From positions 92,600 to 156,599 of the forward strand of contig WION01000104.1 in NCBI GenBank assembly GCA_015039365.1: 64,000 bases of DNA, written 5' to 3'. The stretch is from Amanita rubescens (lineage: Eukaryota > Basidiomycota > Agaricomycetes > Agaricales > Amanitaceae). Positions 42,750-54,809 of this stretch are shown piece by piece (within the stretch, counting starts at the first letter, position 1; every line of letters begins with the position of its first letter). Made by a program: the position numbers and the translations under genes. Under the pieces are notes generated by a model. The model searched no databases. It saw only the letters and a program-made list of their open reading frames with translations, and was not told the origin of the DNA.

Positions 42750-43361
42750 CCTCAGTAAAGTCGGAAGGTCAGGTTAATGTCACATGTAGTCAATTTATAG
42801 TCTGGGATTTGGAATTTGCGCAAAGTTGTGACTAGCATAGTCATATCATAGTCAGAGGGCGTGGGTGAATGAAATTACTGTGTAAAAATATTTGCACTCT
42901 GCCGGAATTGAACGCTCAACCACGATAAATAATCACTGCCACACATGCCATTAGACTATATTGCTGTGGTAATATTGCCAACAGAATACTTAAGAACCAT
43001 TTCTCAAGCCCTGCCACCTTCCATACCTTGTCTACAGTTGAAGTCAACTAACCCTACCACCTCCTCACCCTCACCACCCATGAGGGAGAATGAGTAGTTG
43101 ACTAGTTCCAATGGTTCTTAAGTATTCTGTTGGCAACATTACCAACAGCAATGTAGTCTAATGGAATGTGTGGCAGTGATTATTTATCGTGGTTGAGTGT
43201 TCAATTCCGGCAGAGTGCAAATATTTTTACACAGTAATTTCATTCACCCACGCCCTCTGACTATGATATGACTATGCTAGTCACAACTTTGCGCAAATTC
43301 CAAATCCCAGACTATAAATTGACTACATGTGACATTAACCTGACCTTCCGACTTTACTGAG
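42750..43361. mobile_element. Foldback/MITE-like inverted repeat
   Basis: Arms of about 250 bp (42750-43001 and 43110-43361) are near-perfect inverted copies with four substitutions and 1-2 indels by eye, separated by ~108 bp. The outside flanks are CCTGTGACC (42741-42749) and CATGTGACC (43362-43370), a 9-bp near-duplication. Long terminal inverted repeats with a ~9-bp target duplication are what Mutator-like non-autonomous elements show; the assignment is an inference. It occupies most of the gap between TEL2 and the acyl-CoA synthetase-like gene. Confidence 0.8.
43148..43219 (+). other. tRNA-like sequence within the inverted arm
   Basis: A 72-nt stretch has an A-box-like TAGTCTAATGG, a B-box-like GTTCAATTCC, 5' and 3' ends that can partly pair (GCAATGT with AGAGTGC), and a T run (ATTTTT) a few bases after. 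The mirror copy on the minus strand is about 42899-42970. I cannot fold a convincing D-arm or anticodon arm, so I call it tRNA-derived rather than a tRNA gene. Confidence 0.45.
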
Positions 43362-43403
43362 CATGTGACCGGTTGACCTGAGGCCCTGCCAGCAGACAAA
43401 ATC

Positions 43404-45344
43404 ATGTCGGCGTCTCTTTCTGACCGCCTTGTAACTGACGACTTGACCGTTCTCCTAGGTCTTGTTGCAGCAACGGTTTTTCTGTTAAACAACTTATACA
43501 AACCCCAGCCTCTGGTTCATCCCATACTTCTTGGAAGGCAAAGTGATGTGGGTCGCGCACGCTTCCCTGGAGAAAGTGCGATCTATAGAAACTATAGCAC
43601 AGGTCTGATGGGAAGAGTTCGTATTTTCAACTAATCAGACGAGTATGTTGCTTGACGACATGCATCAGTTTCCTACAAGGCCTAATAAGGATGTATACAC
43701 TCTCGCCGACTTTGTCAAGGCTGAAGTAGAGGTCCCTCGCACGATATGGCATACGAAGGTCATATGACTTCTTCCTTTTTGGCTTCTAGTAACAATAAAG
43801 AAAACAGATAACTAACTCAAATCTGAAAGACCGCGTTGCCGCTCTGGCGACGGGCCTTGTCCGGGTCGCTGGTCTCCTGCCAAATGAATCACGGGTGCTC
43901 TTGTTAGTGAATGATGGCTTAGGCGCGTGAACATATTTTGCTCCTGCTCAGCTTATATTCATATTAACTGACAGAGTTCATTCTTTCCGACCTAGCGCTG
44001 GCATCCTTGTCAATTGTCTCTTACACTGTGTCTTCGACGGCTATCATATCGGCTGTGATGAACCAACATCCGACTTCCGCTATCATTGCAACTGCGGAAT
44101 TTGTGCCTCGCCTGTTGGATCTGATCTATAAAAGTGAAGCAAACAAAGCCCACATCGCTGTTATTGTGGTTGGCGAAGTCAGCCATCAGATGACGGCTGG
44201 CGTGGCGAGTAATATCCGTCTTCTTCGTTTCTCTGACGTCGAAAGAAACGGTTATCGCGCCGACCGAGTGTTAACGTCACCTCCACGTATGTTCATAATC
44301 TATACACCCGAGCATGACCTAACTTCCTTTCTCAGACGCTGCAGATGTTTTTTCAGTGTCATTTCATGAAAGACAATCTGACGGACTTGGTAGCACCAAA
44401 TTTACTCACGAAAACGTGACAGCCGGTGTTGCAGCTGTTCGATCAATGCTTCCGACGTCCAACATGTTATCAGCGCTGGACACTATTGTATCCGCACACC
44501 CACTGAACACCATCTATGGCAGAGTTATCGCGTACACGGCCATTTACGAAGGGACTAGCTTTGCCACCCTCTCCAGTGCGGGCACCGACATAACAGAAGA
44601 GCGTAGGTTTTCCCGCTCAGAGTACTGGTTCATGGATGACGTCGCGCCTAGAGGAGAAAGTGAACGATCTTAACGACACCCTCTCCTACAGACGATATCC
44701 AATTCCGTCTCCAACTGTCCTATTCATTAAGCCAGGTAACCTGGAGACACTCGTTTCCCAGATACACAAGGAAGCGTCTAGGTCTATACTTTATTCATTA
44801 GCAATGCGCCATAAGAAAGCAAGTATTGCTGAGGGGTTCGTCTCCAAAGAAAGTTTATGGGACCGCCTCGTTTTCGATGGTGCCAGGGCCAATGTAATAG
44901 GAGAGGGGGCGGGGACATTGCGGTGTGTCATTGTCAGCGGAGGCAAGTGATAAATCGGTCAAATTATTACGAACAACGCGAATGATGGTATGGGCAGGAC
45001 CGCTTGATGGCGGTAATCAAGCGGAGTGCCGGACAGCTCTATCTGTTCCGTTGATCAACTGCTTCACACATGTCTCGGTTGCTGGACCGGTGCTCGCTTC
45101 TCACCCATTTGATTTACAAGAGTGGCCGATAGCCAAATTTGTACATGTGGGAGCACCGAGCGTGAATGTTGAAGTGAAGCTATCTGGAGTGAATGATAAT
45201 GAGGTTGAGCAGGGAAAAGATCCGGTGGGGATGATGGCGGTGCGAGGGCCGTCTGTAGGGACGATGGAGGGTGTGGACGAGGACTGGGTCGCGACGGGGA
45301 AGGTATTTCGGGTGCAGGCGAACGGGGCGTTTCAGGAGGTGTGA
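43404..45344 (+). CDS. Long-chain acyl-CoA synthetase-like protein with degenerate active site
   Basis: The ANL (AMP-binding) fold family is recognised from the N-terminal membrane segment (TVLLGLVAATVFLLNNLY), then HPILLGRQSDVGRARFPGES and GLMGR, DVYTLADFVKAE, the THENV motif after the usual phosphate loop, and the middle-domain GGMSLSAEA segment. The nucleotide-binding loop, normally Ser/Thr/Gly rich ending TKG/PKG, reads only GLGSTKFTHEN. The usual GD...D hinge and the C-terminal catalytic Lys are not visible; the protein ends VFRVQANGAFQEV. It probably lacks adenylation activity or has been repurposed. Introns are of ~50 nt (first ~43612-43664). Confidence 0.75.
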
Positions 45345-45877
45345 CAGGTGTGACAGGATAGTACTACGTTGGTGTCCTCCATGAACTGCGCTACTAGAAC
45401 ACGCCACCACTCGCAGTTTCCTCCCCATGTCGTACTTCATCCAGACGATGCTTCCAATAGAGTATTTCTTGCTATTGCCCGCGCTTTGTTGTCCATCGTG
45501 CGTCTTTCCCCCCTTGCCTTGTTTCCTCTTCACCGTCTTCGTTCCTAGGACAATCGCGCCATGACTATCAAGGATCTTGCAGAAATGTCCGTGAAATGTG
45601 GCCTCGCCTGTCAAAAGTATTGCATTTTGCTGCCCGTAGTTTATCTCGTCACTGAATTGCCCTAAGTGTCTCTGCTGCCAGTCAAGCGATCACGTCCTAT
45701 ATTAGAACGCATCTCCAACGTTGCGAGGCACAGCAGGATCATCCCCTTCTTCTACGCCACGTTCTATCAGGAACTGACTTAGACGACGATCTTCTGCCTG
45801 CGCTTTATTCTCGCTCTGGGGGAGCACATTACTCTACTGCGCCTGACAATAGAGTCACAAATTTCAGGCGAGGAACA
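45345..45877. other. Intergenic, nothing recognised
   Basis: This is the 3' flank of the acyl-CoA synthetase-like gene and the 5' flank of the APSES-like gene, which point the same way. Open frames here on the minus strand overlap the end of the upstream gene and show no family features. Confidence 0.5.
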
Positions 45878-47776
45878 ATGGTTTGGTACCTCAGTAGGGC
45901 AACCGGCGCTCCCTGCCCTTTTGCTCGCGCCGGTATAAAGCTTTTCGATTTCACCGAAAGCGACAAGTTTGACATACCATCTACCAACGTGATAGACGAC
46001 AGTCGCGGGACTGTACAATCGCTGCGTGGTCAGAAGCGCAAACGCGCTGCTAGGGATAACTACTCCACTCGATCCTCGTATCCCAATTCTGACAATGAAG
46101 ATCAACGTCCTTTCAAAATCAAGTTGACCTTGCGCCTACCACTACCTCTAACCTCGTCTTTCCCTGCAGTCCTACCGGGCACTGCGGGTTCAGCAAATGT
46201 CAATGTCATTGATATTGCAAGTGACTCCTCAGATGACTCCGACGGCGATACCATGTCCGACATATCTGCTTTATCGCATAGTGACAGCAATCGAGATGAT
46301 ACTCGTTTGTCACCGCTATCATCTCGACTCAGTGTGCCCGATGTTCGTTGCCCTTCCCCGTATTCGTCCGGTGTCAGTTCTCCCCCGCCTGACTCTGAAG
46401 ACGAGGACGATGACTATCATATATCGATGACGGGAATTCATCACTACATGCCTCATAGATCTTATTCTCCCGATTTGGATACGGAATGGAAAGATCTCGA
46501 CAGCGATGCGGAAACTGACACGCTATGGGAAGGCCATGGACTCAAGTCACCGTCTCCTCTGATGATGTCTGATACGATCGAACGCCAAGTCAAACGGGAA
46601 CCACACGATGTCCAAGGCATGCTTGATGCATGGGACGATCTTGACAACTCGATAGCGGACGTCAAGGTAGTTGAGGTACTCACGAAGGCTGCAGCTGGCT
46701 TTTTGGGACCAGATCAGCCAGGCAATGCATGGCACTTCGAGAATTACCTATCGCAGGATGAATGGCAGCACTGGCACGAAGAGCCTGACCTCAGAGATGA
46801 AAACTTTGACATCGATACCTTGTTCCATGTGGCGGCCAGGATCACGCCCATAACTGCACACAGTCCAGCATCTTATGAGGCCCAAGCCGATCTTAAATTG
46901 TCGGCCAAACCTCCAGCCTCTCGAAATGCCAACTGTCCCCTCACATCGCTAATCGAAAATCTATCGGTGAACACAGCTAATTCAGTTATTTCCCCTTCAC
47001 CACTAGTTTTACCTCCCTCGAATTGTATATCTCCACAGGAGACACGTTGTAATGGCTTCGCACCATCTATTGTCGTCGTCCACACTTGTAGACCAACCTC
47101 ACCACCTATTTGTGCTACACAGGTTGAAGGTAAGTGCTAGATATTGATAGAACGCATCGGCTTTACATCAAAGGTCACAGATATTTCCGTCTATCAAATG
47201 ATACTTGGCTCAATGATTTTCTTGCGACGTATCGATACCGATTTTGTTAATCTAACTCCTATCCTACACTATGCTGGCGCCACTTTCCCTAATCTCAACT
47301 CAATAACCAACCTTACGATAATCAGCAAAGGTTCTCCGATCGTGTCTGGTACATGGGTCCCCCTAACTACCGCGCAATCATACATCCAGGAACATCCCGT
47401 GCCTGGGGATGTCTTAAATACGTTCCTTTCGGATAAATTGCACGAAGAATTTCCGCAGGCACTACAGGATTTCCATCTGTCCAACACACCTGGGCGGATG
47501 TTGAATCAATTTGGCAGACATTTTGGGTCCACACTGGAAGCGATGGAGAGCGAAAGGACGAGGTCTGCAGAGCCTACACCGAGTGCCAAGCCAGACACGG
47601 AAAGCGTGTTGAGCATGGACAGTCCGTTGAGCGCAAGCGAACAGGAGATGTTCCAGGCGCTGTGCAACATCCCGGACGAGAGCGGAGGGGAGTGTAAAGC
47701 AGAGGAAAAGGCGCGGCCTGTGAGACGGTCAGAGAGGGTGGCAGCAGCACGGCGGCAGGGGCGGCGTAGTAGGTAG
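45878..47776 (+). CDS. APSES/KilA-N-like nuclear protein
   Basis: Two exons, 45878-47129 and 47181-47776, total 1848 nt (615 aa) with a clean 51-nt GT-AG intron. The first ~400 residues are acidic, Ser-rich and probably disordered, with a KRKRAARD basic patch. Residues ~418-500 read MIFLRRIDTDFVNLTPIL followed by SGTWVPLTTAQSYIQEHPV, which resembles the APSES/KilA-N DNA-binding fold of fungal regulators. The C-terminal tail is charged and ends in RRQGRRSR. No ankyrin repeats are present, unlike MBF/SBF subunits. A chromatin or transcription role is inferred from the domain only. Confidence 0.7.
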
Positions 47777-47921
47777 AGTGCAGTAGTACTAGTATAGGAC
47801 ATAATTCATCGGCTGACCGTGGGAAGTTTGAGTTTTCAGGCAAAAGGCATCTACCTCACAGAGAAGGGCACCTTGTCCACCCAACCGCTTCTTTTTTTTC
47901 TCTTTTCTTATCCGTTTTCTA

Positions 47922-50900
47922 ATGTCATTGTCCGCGTCTGACAACAGCACCTACTCCAGGATCCCTCCATCCGGCAAAACTCCTCCCCCCGCTCCCTCTG
48001 CTGCGTTCGCAAAAAGGTGTCTCTTCTCCCACTCTCCTCTTCTTCTTCCCTTATCTCTTATCCAGGGCAAGAGAGCTGCAGTCTGAAGGCTTAGCAGCTA
48101 GATATCGCCCCCCGGCCCTCCGTGCTCTTGCTGGTAATTCTCCTCCAAACGACGTCTCTTCTTCCGCTGCTGCTCCCCCCGATGCCTCCACTTTGCCTCC
48201 GTCAAATTACCCTCCTGGATTTCGACGGGCGAGGGCTGGGACCTTACCCTCCAATGTGCAGCTTGCTGCTCAGCGATTTGCTGCCGCATCAAGCACTTTA
48301 GGAAGCACCCCTGCATCTACCGAGTCTCTGTTAGAGCAATCGCAGAGGTCCTTGGCCCCCACTGCGTCTGCGGCGCTCGCAACTTCGTCGCGTCCTGCCA
48401 TGCGTCATTCAAATACTTCAGCGGTGACTCCTACCGTACCAGAGCGCAATAGCCGATTAAGGTCGGGGTCGTTGACGCTACCCTCTGGAGGCTTACCCAA
48501 CACATTTGGTTCTTCCATCTTCTCTTCTCCTTGGTTACCTTCGACTAATGAGACCGCCAACGGATTTCCTGTGCTAGAAGAGCTACGTTCGGTTACATCG
48601 GCAGATTCCGTTGGAGATGACTTTGAACACACTCTTAATTATCTTGGCTTAAACGACCACGATCCTCCACCAGCTGCTACCATTTCTGAGCTCAGAAACC
48701 AAGCACAAGCAGTCATTGCTGGAAATCTTTCCGGAAACTTTACTGGAAACCATTCTCGTCTTCGTGCCAGCACCGTCTCCAACCCCTATCGCACGCGCTC
48801 TACTGCATCTCTGTTATCCACCCCTGCAGCAGAGGGCGAAGACGAGTACTTTGACGGTTACGATGAACAAATTTATCCTCGTCAACATGTCAATGCGTAC
48901 GACCCGACCGCGCAAGAACTGACGTATAATGCATCGTTACTGATGACAAAAAGCTTCAAACAAGCCGATCATCTCTCTATCCCCACTCGCCCCAGAGCCA
49001 TATCTGTTGGTACGCTAGATGACCCAATACGCACGCTCCAAAGACGCACCACTGGTACAGATGCACACACCTACATTAATGAAATGTCAACTCAAGGTGC
49101 AGCGCTATCAACAACTGTGCCAACTCCACCTGGGATTCTCAAAGTCGACAAAGCTCCGTCTGTTCGTACTAGCTCGTCCTCAAACGTCCATTTCCCTACA
49201 GCAGATATGCCAATCGGTAGAGGTGCATCTGCATATCTGGTTGCCCCCGCTTCTCAGAACCGTTCTGTATCTCCGAAGTCGGAAATTCCAGTTTCACAGG
49301 TTCAGACCCCTACACGTTCATTATGGATAGGAAATCTGGATAGCGCAGTAACACGGGAGCAGCTTATTCATGTTTTTGCGCCTTACGGAGCCATTGAGAG
49401 TCTGCGACTCTTACCCGAAAAGGTACCATCATTGTCAGTTTTAACTATCAGTACTTACATATCTTCACAGGAATGCGGCTTTGTCAATTTCGTAGAACAA
49501 GCTGACGCAATAAGGGCAAAGGAAGATGTTCTCAACCGCTTAGGTGGCAATATTGGAATGCCGAACGGGCAGACAGTTCGGATAGGGTTTGGAAAAGCCG
49601 ATAGTGCACCAATTGCTCCAGCAAAGGGTAATCCTGTTAGTTCGAGCCCAACTTCGCCCAACGGTGCTGCCAGCAAGTCTTCGGGTGCCAACGGCAGTTC
49701 AAATCCGATGGATGCTCAATTGCAATCTACACCTACCCGCGCCCTTTGGATTGGCTCTATTCCGTCTACGACTACGCCTGCAACGATACTTAACGTCTTC
49801 AGCCCATATGGGCCTATTGAATCAGCTCGAGTTTTAACTCATAAAAACTGTGGTTTCAGTGAGTAGATACAACGGCATTCTTTCAATCTTGTCCCTGATC
49901 GATTTCTAGTCAATTTTGAACGTCTCGACGATGCTGTTCGGGCTCGCAAGGCTTTAAATGGTCGCGACGTACTTGGGAGTGATGTCGGTGCCATTCGCAT
50001 AGGGTTTGCCAAGGTCCCTGTAAAGGGCAGCCAAGAGGCAGGAGCAGGGACGGAAGAAACTCCCAATGTACCCCAAGGTGTCGGAGATCTGAGTGTAGGT
50101 GCTACAATCCACGCGCTCAGAACCGTCAAAGGGGCCTCCACACTTCCTGCCGACCAACAAGTGCTTGGTGGTGCCGTTGAGAACTACAGATCCAATCTGT
50201 TACTCAGCATGATTGGCTCAGGTGTCCACAACACTATATATGGATTAGATGGATTATCCAAGCCTCCCGGCTGGCAGCAGTCCATTACCGAACAGCAAAT
50301 GATCATGAGAGAATTATGTGGCGACAGTACTGAGGCTGAAGCTGATATCCAAGCACTTGCCGGTTAGTCGTCGTAATTGATCTACCTGTTAGCTGAACTG
50401 ATTTTTTTAAAAAGAGTTTCGACCTCCTACCATGTATTATACATCTATTCCTCTAGTCTCTGAGAGGACGCATAATCGACGTTGGGATGCGGCGAAGCTG
50501 CGGGAGCTTCGTAAGCGTCTTGATTCAGGAAGTATGTCAACGGAAGAGGTAGATCAAGTTGCCGCAGATTTCCTGGACAGCGAAATAGTCGATCTTGCAT
50601 CCGACTGGCTCGGGAATACTGTAAGGGTGATTGTTTCTAGTGATCTGATAGCAGCTAATTTATCTCTAAGGTGGTGCAAAAACTGTTTGAGAAATGTTCT
50701 GCCAATCCTAGACTCTCCATGCTGGAGCGTATTGCACCTCATCTCGCAATGATTGGCATACATAAAAATGGTACATGGGCAGCTCAAAAAATAATTGAAT
50801 GTGTCAACACTCCAGACGAGATTTCTTTAATAGCTCAAAATTTGCGACCGTATGCGCCGCCGCTGCTTTTGGATCAATTCGGCAATTATGTTGTACAGTA

Positions 50901-52068
50901 TGTCTGGGGTCTGACTCTTCATCGCATTCAACTGATACACTTTAGATGTTGCCTTCGTTTCGGTGCTCCAGCTAACGATTTTATATTTGACGCCATCGTC
51001 GACAGGATGTGGGAAATCGCCCAGGGACGTTTTGGTGCTCGGAGTATGAGAGCGTGCCTGGAGAGCCCTCATATCGGTTCCAGTCAGCAGCGCCGGGTCG
51101 CTACAGCAGTCGTTCTCAACTCTATACCTCTGGCAACTAACCCGAATGGCGCGCTATTGCTCACATGGCTACTGGACACATCTGGATTCCCGTCGCGGTA
51201 CAATCTTCTGGCACCGCGATTCACCCCTCACTTATCTCACCTTTGCACTCATAAATTGGCATCCCTGACCGTCCTTCGCATCGTCAATCAAAAAATAGAA
51301 TCCAACGCCTCGAAGCTCATCGTAGATGCACTCTTTTCGTCTCCTGGCGACCACGTCCTCACTGACGTTCTTGGTGATCAAGTCAACGGTGTCGCGGTCG
51401 TCCACAAAATTTTGACCAGCACGTTTATTGATCAACGAGAAAAACAAGGGTATATTGAGGCTACAAAACGTGTTTTAATCGAATTGAAAGTTATAGCAAC
51501 ACAAGCATATCGCAGACTTATTGAGGAGGTCGGATTACCTGTACCCAACTATCAACCCACGTATGCGAACAACGTGCCTAATACAGGAAAAAATAAGCCC
51601 CAAAGTAGCTTTGGAGTTCCAGGACTACCCTCCGGATATCCGTCAAACGACCAAGGTTTAGCGTCTATGATGGCGGCGCTACAAATGGGGGGTCAAAATC
51701 CGCAGGCAGGACCAACTCAAGTTCAAATTGAGAATACATTCAATGGCACTAATAGACGAATTAATAATGCCACTACGACACCATATTCGCCCCCAGACCC
51801 ATATAATCCATATCCCCGACCAGGCGATGCCCATAGCGCAGCCCGGCGCTCCGCAACACTACCCACAGCTGGTGCCGTTGGCATTGCGAACAGCGCGTAT
51901 GGTGCTCCATCCCCAAATATCTCGCAAACTGGTGGTATCATCGGGATTGGCCAATCTCAGCCATCGTTTGGTGTTGCACCACAAGTAGTCCCGCCCCATC
52001 TATATCAACCATATGTGTACTCGCCATATCAACAGAATCCTTCTAACATAGGATCTTACCCTGCGTAA
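47922..52068 (+). CDS. JSN1: RRM + Pumilio-repeat RNA-binding protein (JSN1/PUF1-like)
   Basis: From ATG 47922 a short first exon (to 48016) is joined across a 49-nt intron. Then come a ~370-residue Ser/Thr/Pro-rich lead, RRM1 (RSLWIGNLDSAVTREQL, with CGFVNF after an intron), RRM2 (RALWIGSIPSTTTPATI, NCGF/VNFERLDDAVRA), and a PUF domain with helical repeats (NTVVQKLFEKCS, NGTWAAQKIIECV, LLLDQFGNYVVQCCLRFG, FGARSMRACLES). A Gln/Pro/Gly-rich tail follows. Two RRMs before degenerate PUF repeats is the arrangement of yeast Jsn1/Puf2, which bind mRNAs for membrane and mitochondrial proteins. It is complete. Confidence 0.9.
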
Positions 52069-52446
52069 GCCTTCTACGTCCAATTCATGTTATTGTTTTC
52101 CCCTTCCGACACATTGTGTGTCATCCATACATTGCACCCATTTACTGTGGTCTCTCACATCTACAGCTTGGCTTATACTTGGTTACACTTACACCAACAA
52201 TTTTTTTGATACCCTTGTTTGCATGTTGTACCGCTGACTTTCAACGTTTTTGCAACGCGAATGAGGCATCATTAATGGGGTGCCTTCCTGATAATTTTTA
52301 TTGCTACCGTTAGCCTCCGTATGTGCAATGTATAACAGTCTCGACTATTCGAGTGCTTGCTTGAAATACAGCAATTTAGATGGACTATATCTTAGCTTCA
52401 ATGTTGTGACATACCCGTTCTCTCGAGTGCGTGACCGGTTGACATT
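52069..52446. other. Intergenic, nothing recognised
   Basis: Presumed 3' UTR of the JSN1-like gene and promoter of the next gene. It is pyrimidine-rich and shows no coding or repeat signal. Confidence 0.5.
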
Positions 52447-53092
52447 ATGGGCTCCGCCTCGTCGCAAATTGTGCGCCGGGCAGTTAAACCATCTGCGGTT
52501 GGTACACCTAAACCTCGTCAACCATCTTCATCGGCCGTGGATCCCATAACAGGCAACAGCCGCTCCGTTGCACACGATGACCAGGATGCTCATTTCATTG
52601 CCAATATCAAACGTCTTGGACCAGTTCATGTAGACCATCATGACATACGTTCTGCCTTGGCATGTCTTCTATCACCTTACAATTCACGTGTTGATTAAGA
52701 CGTAGAAATGCAGAAATCACCACATAGCCCCGAACAAACGGTCTTCGAAAGTCGTGTCCCTAATCTATCAATGGAGCAGTCTGTACTCGCGCTTCCTGTG
52801 CACAGGTTACATGAACTTCTCGATAGAAGGAAAAATGCAACTTCACCTTCAAGTCTCGCATCCCTTGTCGAGAGTTATGGGGTGGATCAGGGGCTGTTGG
52901 GCCAATTGGCCAGTGTTGTCAATAGTCCAAGCGTTCGCGCAGGTACAGGTGTGCAACACGTTCGTACTGATACAGGAGAAGAGACTTTTAGTACGATTGT
53001 AAGCGGGCGGTGTTACCAGTTCCTACCTGTTCTGATCACATATGGTGGTTTAGGCCCTGTGGGTTAACTCACGCATTGACCAAACCCTATGA
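52447..53092 (+). CDS. Conserved small fungal protein, N-myristoylation candidate
   Basis: Three exons, 52447-52648, 52706-52998 and 53054-53092, sum to 534 nt (177 aa) with GT-AG introns of 57 and 55 nt. The protein begins MGSASSQIVRR, which fits the N-myristoylation consensus (Gly2, Ser6). Residues ~45-65 read DAHFIANIKRLGPVHVDHH. A later helical part has LHELLDRRKNATSPSSLASLVESYGVD, and it ends ALWVNSRIDQTL. I do not recognise a named family. Membrane association is inferred from the N terminus only. Confidence 0.7.
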
Positions 53093-53322
53093 ATTCTGAA
53101 CATAAGAGGTCTATGTTTGCTATAGCTGTGCCCATTGCGCCTTTGCTGATATATTATGATGTACAAATGCAGTGGATCCAGAATGAGTTTTTAAAAAAAT
53201 TATGTGAACGAAATTGAAATGAATGGCATTATGCGTTCGTAAGTCCGCGGAATTATTTCCAATGTATAAGAAGTGACAATGAAGGCAACCTGCTGCAAAG
53301 AAAAAGTGGAAATAAGATGGAC

Positions 53323-54768
53323 TCAAAACTTGCCGACATCAAAAGATAGTTCGTCGAAACGCAGAGAGTCAAGACGCATTTCGAAATTAATGTCATCCAG
53401 TGACCTTTTCCTCTCGGTTTCCCTGCTAGAGTCCCAACGCGGTCCGCGCGGCGAGGCGTCATTCTCTTTACATATTGTAGATGGCAGCCCTAACTCTAGG
53501 CCAAGCTCAAGATCCAGGTCAGAACCCAAGCCGAGGGTAAGCTCTGTGGAAAATGAATTGAGTTCGTTGCATGCAAGATTGTTGTGTTGCTTTTGTTCTA
53601 TGTCAACCTTAGCATGTGAATCGGTCCTGCCCGAAAGCCGGGAATCAGCTGCAATACCCATGCTGTGGGATACTATTCGGTCCACGCCCTCGACGCAGTC
53701 GGTGCCCTGCTCTTGATCTGAGCAGGAAGGGGGTAAAGGTGGTGTTGGGACAGTGTCGTTGTTGCTGGATAGGGTCAAACCACCTGATATGGTTGAAGAA
53801 GTAGTGCTGACTGAGGAGGAAGTCGTAGTAAAAGAGAACAATTTTTGAATGTTTATCTTTGAAAAATGTCTTTTATTCAGGAATGAAGGGCTTGGAGAAG
53901 CCGCACGGGATGCAAGAGTTGGCTTATCACTATGGGCGCTGTCCTGAGAGGAGAGTGAGGCTCTTGCCTTTGGACTCTCGGAAAACGCTGGCGGGGGGTT
54001 GGGATGGGGGACCAATGAATTGACACGCTCTTCTGCATGTGAAAACGACGACCGTGATCTGAACCCAGAGGGCGGCATGAAAAGTTGGGATGCCAAAATG
54101 GAGCTTCGCCCAGGCAATGTCAGTGCTTGTGAGGCATCAAAGATTTTCGTCTGTGAGATCTCCGATAGCGATGCAGACGCGAAGTTGGCCTGGGGTGCCA
54201 TGACGTTGTCTCGTACTGGAGGCAATTTGAAAGATTTCCGTCTCCCAACCTTCTTCAATGAGTGAAAAACTCTGGATGCACGGGATTTCAGAGTTTTCGA
54301 CCGTATAACGCTGGTTGATCGGTCGGTCGGTCCCAACTCTTCCTCGCCACGACCACGACGTCCAATCTTGATCACTTCTGTGATATCTGAATCATGCCCA
54401 GGCTCCTCATAACCATACGGCAGAGCACATTGGGGAACATGTGATCCTTGCAACGATTGGTCACTGAAGTCCCAACCTTCTTCAAAGAGCAGCTCGGCTT
54501 CGCAGTCATAATTTATATCATTTTCGACGCAGATGCTCGCATGATGGTCAAGCGCGCCCAGGACGACGTTGTCAGACGAGCCGTTCTTTGACGCGGCAGA
54601 ATTATTTGCACCAAAGGAGAAGAGCGCGGCGGAATCAAATGAATCAACTTGAGAGAAACGGTTGAGACCGCGTTTTGCCGCGTCAAAATAGCACCAAGAG
54701 GGTGAATGGTCTTCTTCTGGTGGAATTATAAAGACCTTGGGCATCTGAAAAGAATTTGCGGTGGCCAT
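53323..54768 (-). CDS. Uncharacterised 481-aa Ser-rich protein
   Basis: A single-exon ORF whose ATG lies 41 bp from the divergent tRNase Z start. It begins with a hydrophobic strand-like MPKVFIIPPEED. It has a basic patch (KTLKSRASRVFHSLKKVGRRKSF) that could be a nuclear signal or membrane-binding helix, then Ser/Thr-rich disordered sequence with phosphorylation-like SPKA and SPSP sites. Near the end are LGLGSDLDLELGLELGL repeats and an acidic C terminus. No catalytic motif, zinc ligand or membrane span is seen. The length of an uninterrupted frame supports coding, but the family is unknown. Confidence 0.65.
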   Translation of the reverse strand: MATANSFQMPKVFIIPPEEDHSPSWCYFDAAKRGLNRFSQVDSFDSAALFSFGANNSAASKNGSSDNVVLGALDHHASICVENDINYDCEAELLFEEGWDFSDQSLQGSHVPQCALPYGYEEPGHDSDITEVIKIGRRGRGEEELGPTDRSTSVIRSKTLKSRASRVFHSLKKVGRRKSFKLPPVRDNVMAPQANFASASLSEISQTKIFDASQALTLPGRSSILASQLFMPPSGFRSRSSFSHAEERVNSLVPHPNPPPAFSESPKARASLSSQDSAHSDKPTLASRAASPSPSFLNKRHFSKINIQKLFSFTTTSSSVSTTSSTISGGLTLSSNNDTVPTPPLPPSCSDQEQGTDCVEGVDRIVSHSMGIAADSRLSGRTDSHAKVDIEQKQHNNLACNELNSFSTELTLGLGSDLDLELGLELGLPSTICKENDASPRGPRWDSSRETERKRSLDDINFEMRLDSLRFDELSFDVGKF

Positions 54769-54809
54769 GGAAGGAGTGAACGTCAGCCACGATCTTAGCT
54801 CTCACGTGC

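Noticed and set aside
43148..43219. Functional tRNA gene
   Set aside because: The A- and B-box-like motifs are present, but a D-arm and anticodon arm cannot be drawn convincingly, and it lies in a duplicated mobile arm.
45180..45614. 144-aa minus-strand frame between the acyl-CoA synthetase-like and APSES-like genes
   Set aside because: It overlaps the end of the plus-strand gene in a shadow frame, and its Arg/His-rich end is the complement of that coding sequence.
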